From an uncultured Pseudomonas sp. (GTDB lineage Bacteria > Pseudomonadota > Gammaproteobacteria > Pseudomonadales > Pseudomonadaceae), in NCBI GenBank assembly GCA_946886875.1, contig CAMPJN010000293.1, positions 1-5,146 on the forward strand: 5,146 nucleotides of DNA, given 5' to 3'. The position numbers and the translations under genes are program-made. How positions within the stretch are numbered: the first letter of the stretch is position 1; each line of letters begins with the position of its first letter. Positions 1 through 5,146 of the stretch are shown piece by piece. The notes under the pieces are model-generated. The model was not told the origin of the DNA, made no database searches, and saw only the letters and a program-made list of their open reading frames with translations.

Positions 1-2
1 TC

Positions 3-365
3 TCCCTCGAAGTGGAGCAGGACAACCACACCCAGGTCGTCTACAAGGCCGGTGAGCTGATCGATATTTCCGACGGCGCGGTGACCATGAAGCTGGTCGG
101 CAAAGCCCATCCCAGCCGCGCTATCGCCTTCCTTTCCGAAACCTACCCGCCAGGCGCGAGCACCGGCGACGACATGCTCACCCATGACGGTGAAGAGGCC
201 GGAATATTGATCGAAGGCCGCCTCGAACTGACCGTCGGCAGCGAGACCTATACGCTGGAAACCGGCGACAGCTATTACTTCGAAAGCAGCAAACCGCATT
301 GCTTCCGCAATCCGTTCGACGTGCCGGCGAAACTGATCAGCGCCACCACGCCGGCGAATTTTTAA
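3..365 (+). CDS. pauR: C-terminal cupin half of a PuuR/PauR-like transcriptional regulator (5'-partial)
   Basis: The frame is open to the left edge, so the GTG at 12 is not a real start and the gene is truncated by the window; about 120 C-terminal residues are visible. They form one cupin beta-barrel. Cupin motif 1 is HDGEEAGILIEG (visible residues 61-72) and motif 2 is GDSYYF...PH...N (88-103). The layout HxGEE...EG...G(D/Q)SY...PHxxxN with a C-terminal ISAxTPxxF matches, from memory, the effector domain of E. coli PuuR and Pseudomonas PauR, which repress polyamine (putrescine/spermidine) catabolism and carry an N-terminal Xre-type helix-turn-helix. That HTH must lie upstream and cannot be seen here. 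Position just before a cytochrome c5 gene also fits pauR in Pseudomonas. The single motif-1 His suggests a degenerate metal site, which is common in this regulator class. Cupin identity is very secure; the polyamine role is inferred from similarity and context. No intrinsic terminator follows it. Confidence 0.82.
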   Translation, partial: SLEVEQDNHTQVVYKAGELIDISDGAVTMKLVGKAHPSRAIAFLSETYPPGASTGDDMLTHDGEEAGILIEGRLELTVGSETYTLETGDSYYFESSKPHCFRNPFDVPAKLISATTPANF

Positions 366-403
366 CAAGGCAACTCGCTGCCAATAACCCTGCGACATAT
401 GGG

Positions 404-435
404 TTGTTTCGGCCGGGCGGGCTTCCCGTTATACT
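404..435 (+). promoter_or_regulatory. Candidate sigma70 promoter for the cytochrome c5 gene
   Basis: The -10 element TATACT (430-435) differs from TATAAT at one position. Upstream, TTGTTT (404-409) is a fair -35 but gives a long 20-bp spacer; TTTCGG (407-412) gives the ideal 17 bp but matches poorly. Transcription would start near 442, leaving a leader of about 50 nt before the GTG at 493. No ANR/FNR-type TTGAT-N4-ATCAA box is visible, so oxygen control is not indicated by sequence. The -10 is convincing; the -35 is uncertain. Confidence 0.55.
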
Positions 436-437
436 GG

Positions 438-467
438 CGCCCGCTCGCGAATCCGTGGCCGCGGGCG
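438..467 (+). promoter_or_regulatory. Possible leader hairpin before the cytochrome c5 gene
   Basis: CGCCCGC (438-444) and GCGGGCG (461-467) are perfect 7-bp inverted arms with a 16-base loop, located between the candidate -10 and the ribosome binding site. The 5' arm overlaps the predicted transcription start, so the RNA may carry only part of it. There is no T-run, so it is not a terminator. GC-rich DNA makes such arms easily by chance. Confidence 0.3.
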
Positions 468-481
468 TGACTAGCCACGAT

Positions 482-486
482 GAGGG
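482..486 (+). promoter_or_regulatory. Ribosome binding site of the cytochrome c5 gene
   Basis: GAGGG lies 6 bases before the GTG at 493 and decides this non-ATG start. The ATG at 480 and the GTG at 486 are in another frame, so they cannot begin this protein. Confidence 0.75.
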
Positions 487-492
487 TGTACC

Positions 493-909
493 GTGAACCT
501 GATTAAAAAAATCCTGGTAGCACAGGCTACCGTATTGGCCCTGTGGGCAGTGACTGCTCAGGCCACGACCGACGAAGCCATCGCCGAGCGCTTGAAGCCG
601 GTGGGTGAAGTCTGTGTCATGGGTGAAGAATGCAAAGGCGTCGGCGAAGTCGCCGCGGTTGCCGGTGGTGCTGCGCGTACCGCCGATGATGTGATCGCCA
701 AGCATTGTGGTGCTTGCCATACGCCAGGCATCCTGGGCGCGCCGAAAGTCGGCGACACTGCCGCCTGGCAAGCCCGCGCCAGCAATGGCCTGGATGGCCT
801 GCTGGCCAACGCCATTTCGGGCATCAATGCCATGCCGCCGAAAGGCACCTGCAACGATTGCTCGGATGACGAGCTGCGCGCCGCGATTCAGAAGATGTCC
901 GGTCTGTAA
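493..909 (+). CDS. cycB: Periplasmic cytochrome c5 (monoheme class I c-type)
   Basis: This is an exported electron-transfer protein of 138 residues with covalently bound heme. Residues 1-24 form a Sec signal peptide: MNLIKK n-region, hydrophobic core, then AQA before the likely cleavage site. The heme attachment motif is CGACH (Cys72, Cys75, His76; His76 is the proximal ligand). Met114 in AMPPKG is the likely distal ligand. Cys120 and Cys123 (TCNDC) are the extra C-terminal pair that defines the c5 family, usually a disulfide. A second pair, Cys41 and Cys47, lies in the linker before the heme domain. The domain ends with the usual DDELRAAIQKM helix. The start is GTG, supported by GAGGG 6 bases upstream and by the intact signal peptide. 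The gene has its own likely promoter and an intrinsic terminator, so it is probably monocistronic. The electron donor and acceptor are not evident from context. The symbol follows Pseudomonas usage as I recall it; the family call is very secure. Confidence 0.95.
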   Translation: MNLIKKILVAQATVLALWAVTAQATTDEAIAERLKPVGEVCVMGEECKGVGEVAAVAGGAARTADDVIAKHCGACHTPGILGAPKVGDTAAWQARASNGLDGLLANAISGINAMPPKGTCNDCSDDELRAAIQKMSGL

Positions 910-930
910 GCGTTCCGCAAAAGTTGTAGA

Positions 931-957
931 GAAAGCCGCCCACCAGGGCGGCTTTTT
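931..957 (+). terminator. Rho-independent terminator of the cytochrome c5 gene
   Basis: AAAGCCGCCC (932-941) pairs perfectly with GGGCGGCTTT (946-955) across an ACCA loop, and the RNA ends in a five-T run (953-957). It begins 22 bases after the cytochrome stop codon. It should separate that transcript from the CoA-transferase-like gene, which would then need its own promoter or read-through. Confidence 0.93.
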
Positions 958-960
958 CGT

Positions 961-988
961 TTGGGCTCGACCTAGGTAAATCGCCCAA
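961..988. repeat. Short inverted repeat in front of the CoA-transferase-like gene
   Basis: TTGGGC (961-966) and GCCCAA (983-988) are perfect 6-bp inverted arms around a 16-bp spacer that contains the palindrome CCTAGG (971-976). It fills most of the 55-bp gap between the cytochrome terminator and the next start codon. It could be an operator or a weak hairpin. No good -35/-10 pair is visible in the gap, so a promoter cannot be placed. Confidence 0.3.
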
Positions 989-999
989 TTACCGATGCC

Positions 1000-1005
1000 A
1001 GGAGA
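1000..1005 (+). promoter_or_regulatory. Ribosome binding site deciding the start at 1013
   Basis: AGGAGA ends 7 bases before the ATG at 1013. The in-frame ATG at 995 has only CCCAATTACCG before it, with no purine-rich site, and the Shine-Dalgarno would fall inside the coding region if 995 were used. Confidence 0.85.
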
Positions 1006-1012
1006 AAAGCCG

Positions 1013-5146
<4,134 letters not shown>

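Noticed and set aside
12..14. GTG as the start of a stand-alone 117-residue cupin protein
   Set aside because: The frame stays open upstream to the window edge, there is no ribosome binding site room to judge, and the sequence matches the C-terminal domain of an HTH-cupin regulator.
369..382. GGCA...TGCC mini-hairpin after the cupin regulator as a terminator
   Set aside because: The stem is only 4 bp and no T-run follows.

Overview
The window looks like core chromosome of a Pseudomonas-type gammaproteobacterium. GC is high, all five genes have strong family signatures, and their order (polyamine-type cupin regulator, cytochrome c5, long CoA-transferase/hydrolase, xanthine phosphoribosyltransferase, Rep helicase) is the one I recall near the pauR/cycB/xpt/rep region of Pseudomonas chromosomes. 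I see no mobile element, CRISPR array, tRNA, rRNA or phage gene. The species assignment rests on memory of family and context, not on a search.

Layout. Bases 3-365 (+) are the C-terminal cupin half of a PuuR/PauR-like regulator whose N-terminal DNA-binding part lies off the left edge. A 127-bp gap holds a probable sigma70 promoter and leads to a periplasmic cytochrome c5 gene (493-909, +), which ends in a textbook intrinsic terminator (931-957). After a short gap with an inverted repeat comes a large acetyl-CoA hydrolase/transferase-family gene. It is best started at 1013, because a strong Shine-Dalgarno precedes that ATG and not the ATG at 995; it runs to 3148 (+). Facing it on the minus strand are xpt (3717-3145) and, upstream of xpt, the C-terminal two thirds of rep (from beyond 5146 to 3746). 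The stop codons of the CoA-transferase gene and xpt overlap in a shared CTAA.

Functional reading. rep and xpt are 28 bp apart and probably co-transcribed, although replication-fork helicase and purine salvage have no obvious functional link. The cytochrome c5 gene is a self-contained unit with its own promoter and terminator. The CoA-transferase-like gene is the least understood: it keeps the family's catalytic-type Glu, GIGA and TEYG motifs but is much longer than classical members. There is no convincing undescribed system here. The points most worth checking are the CoA-transferase insertion and tail, the second cysteine pair in the cytochrome, the structured leader upstream of it, and the overlapping convergent 3' ends.
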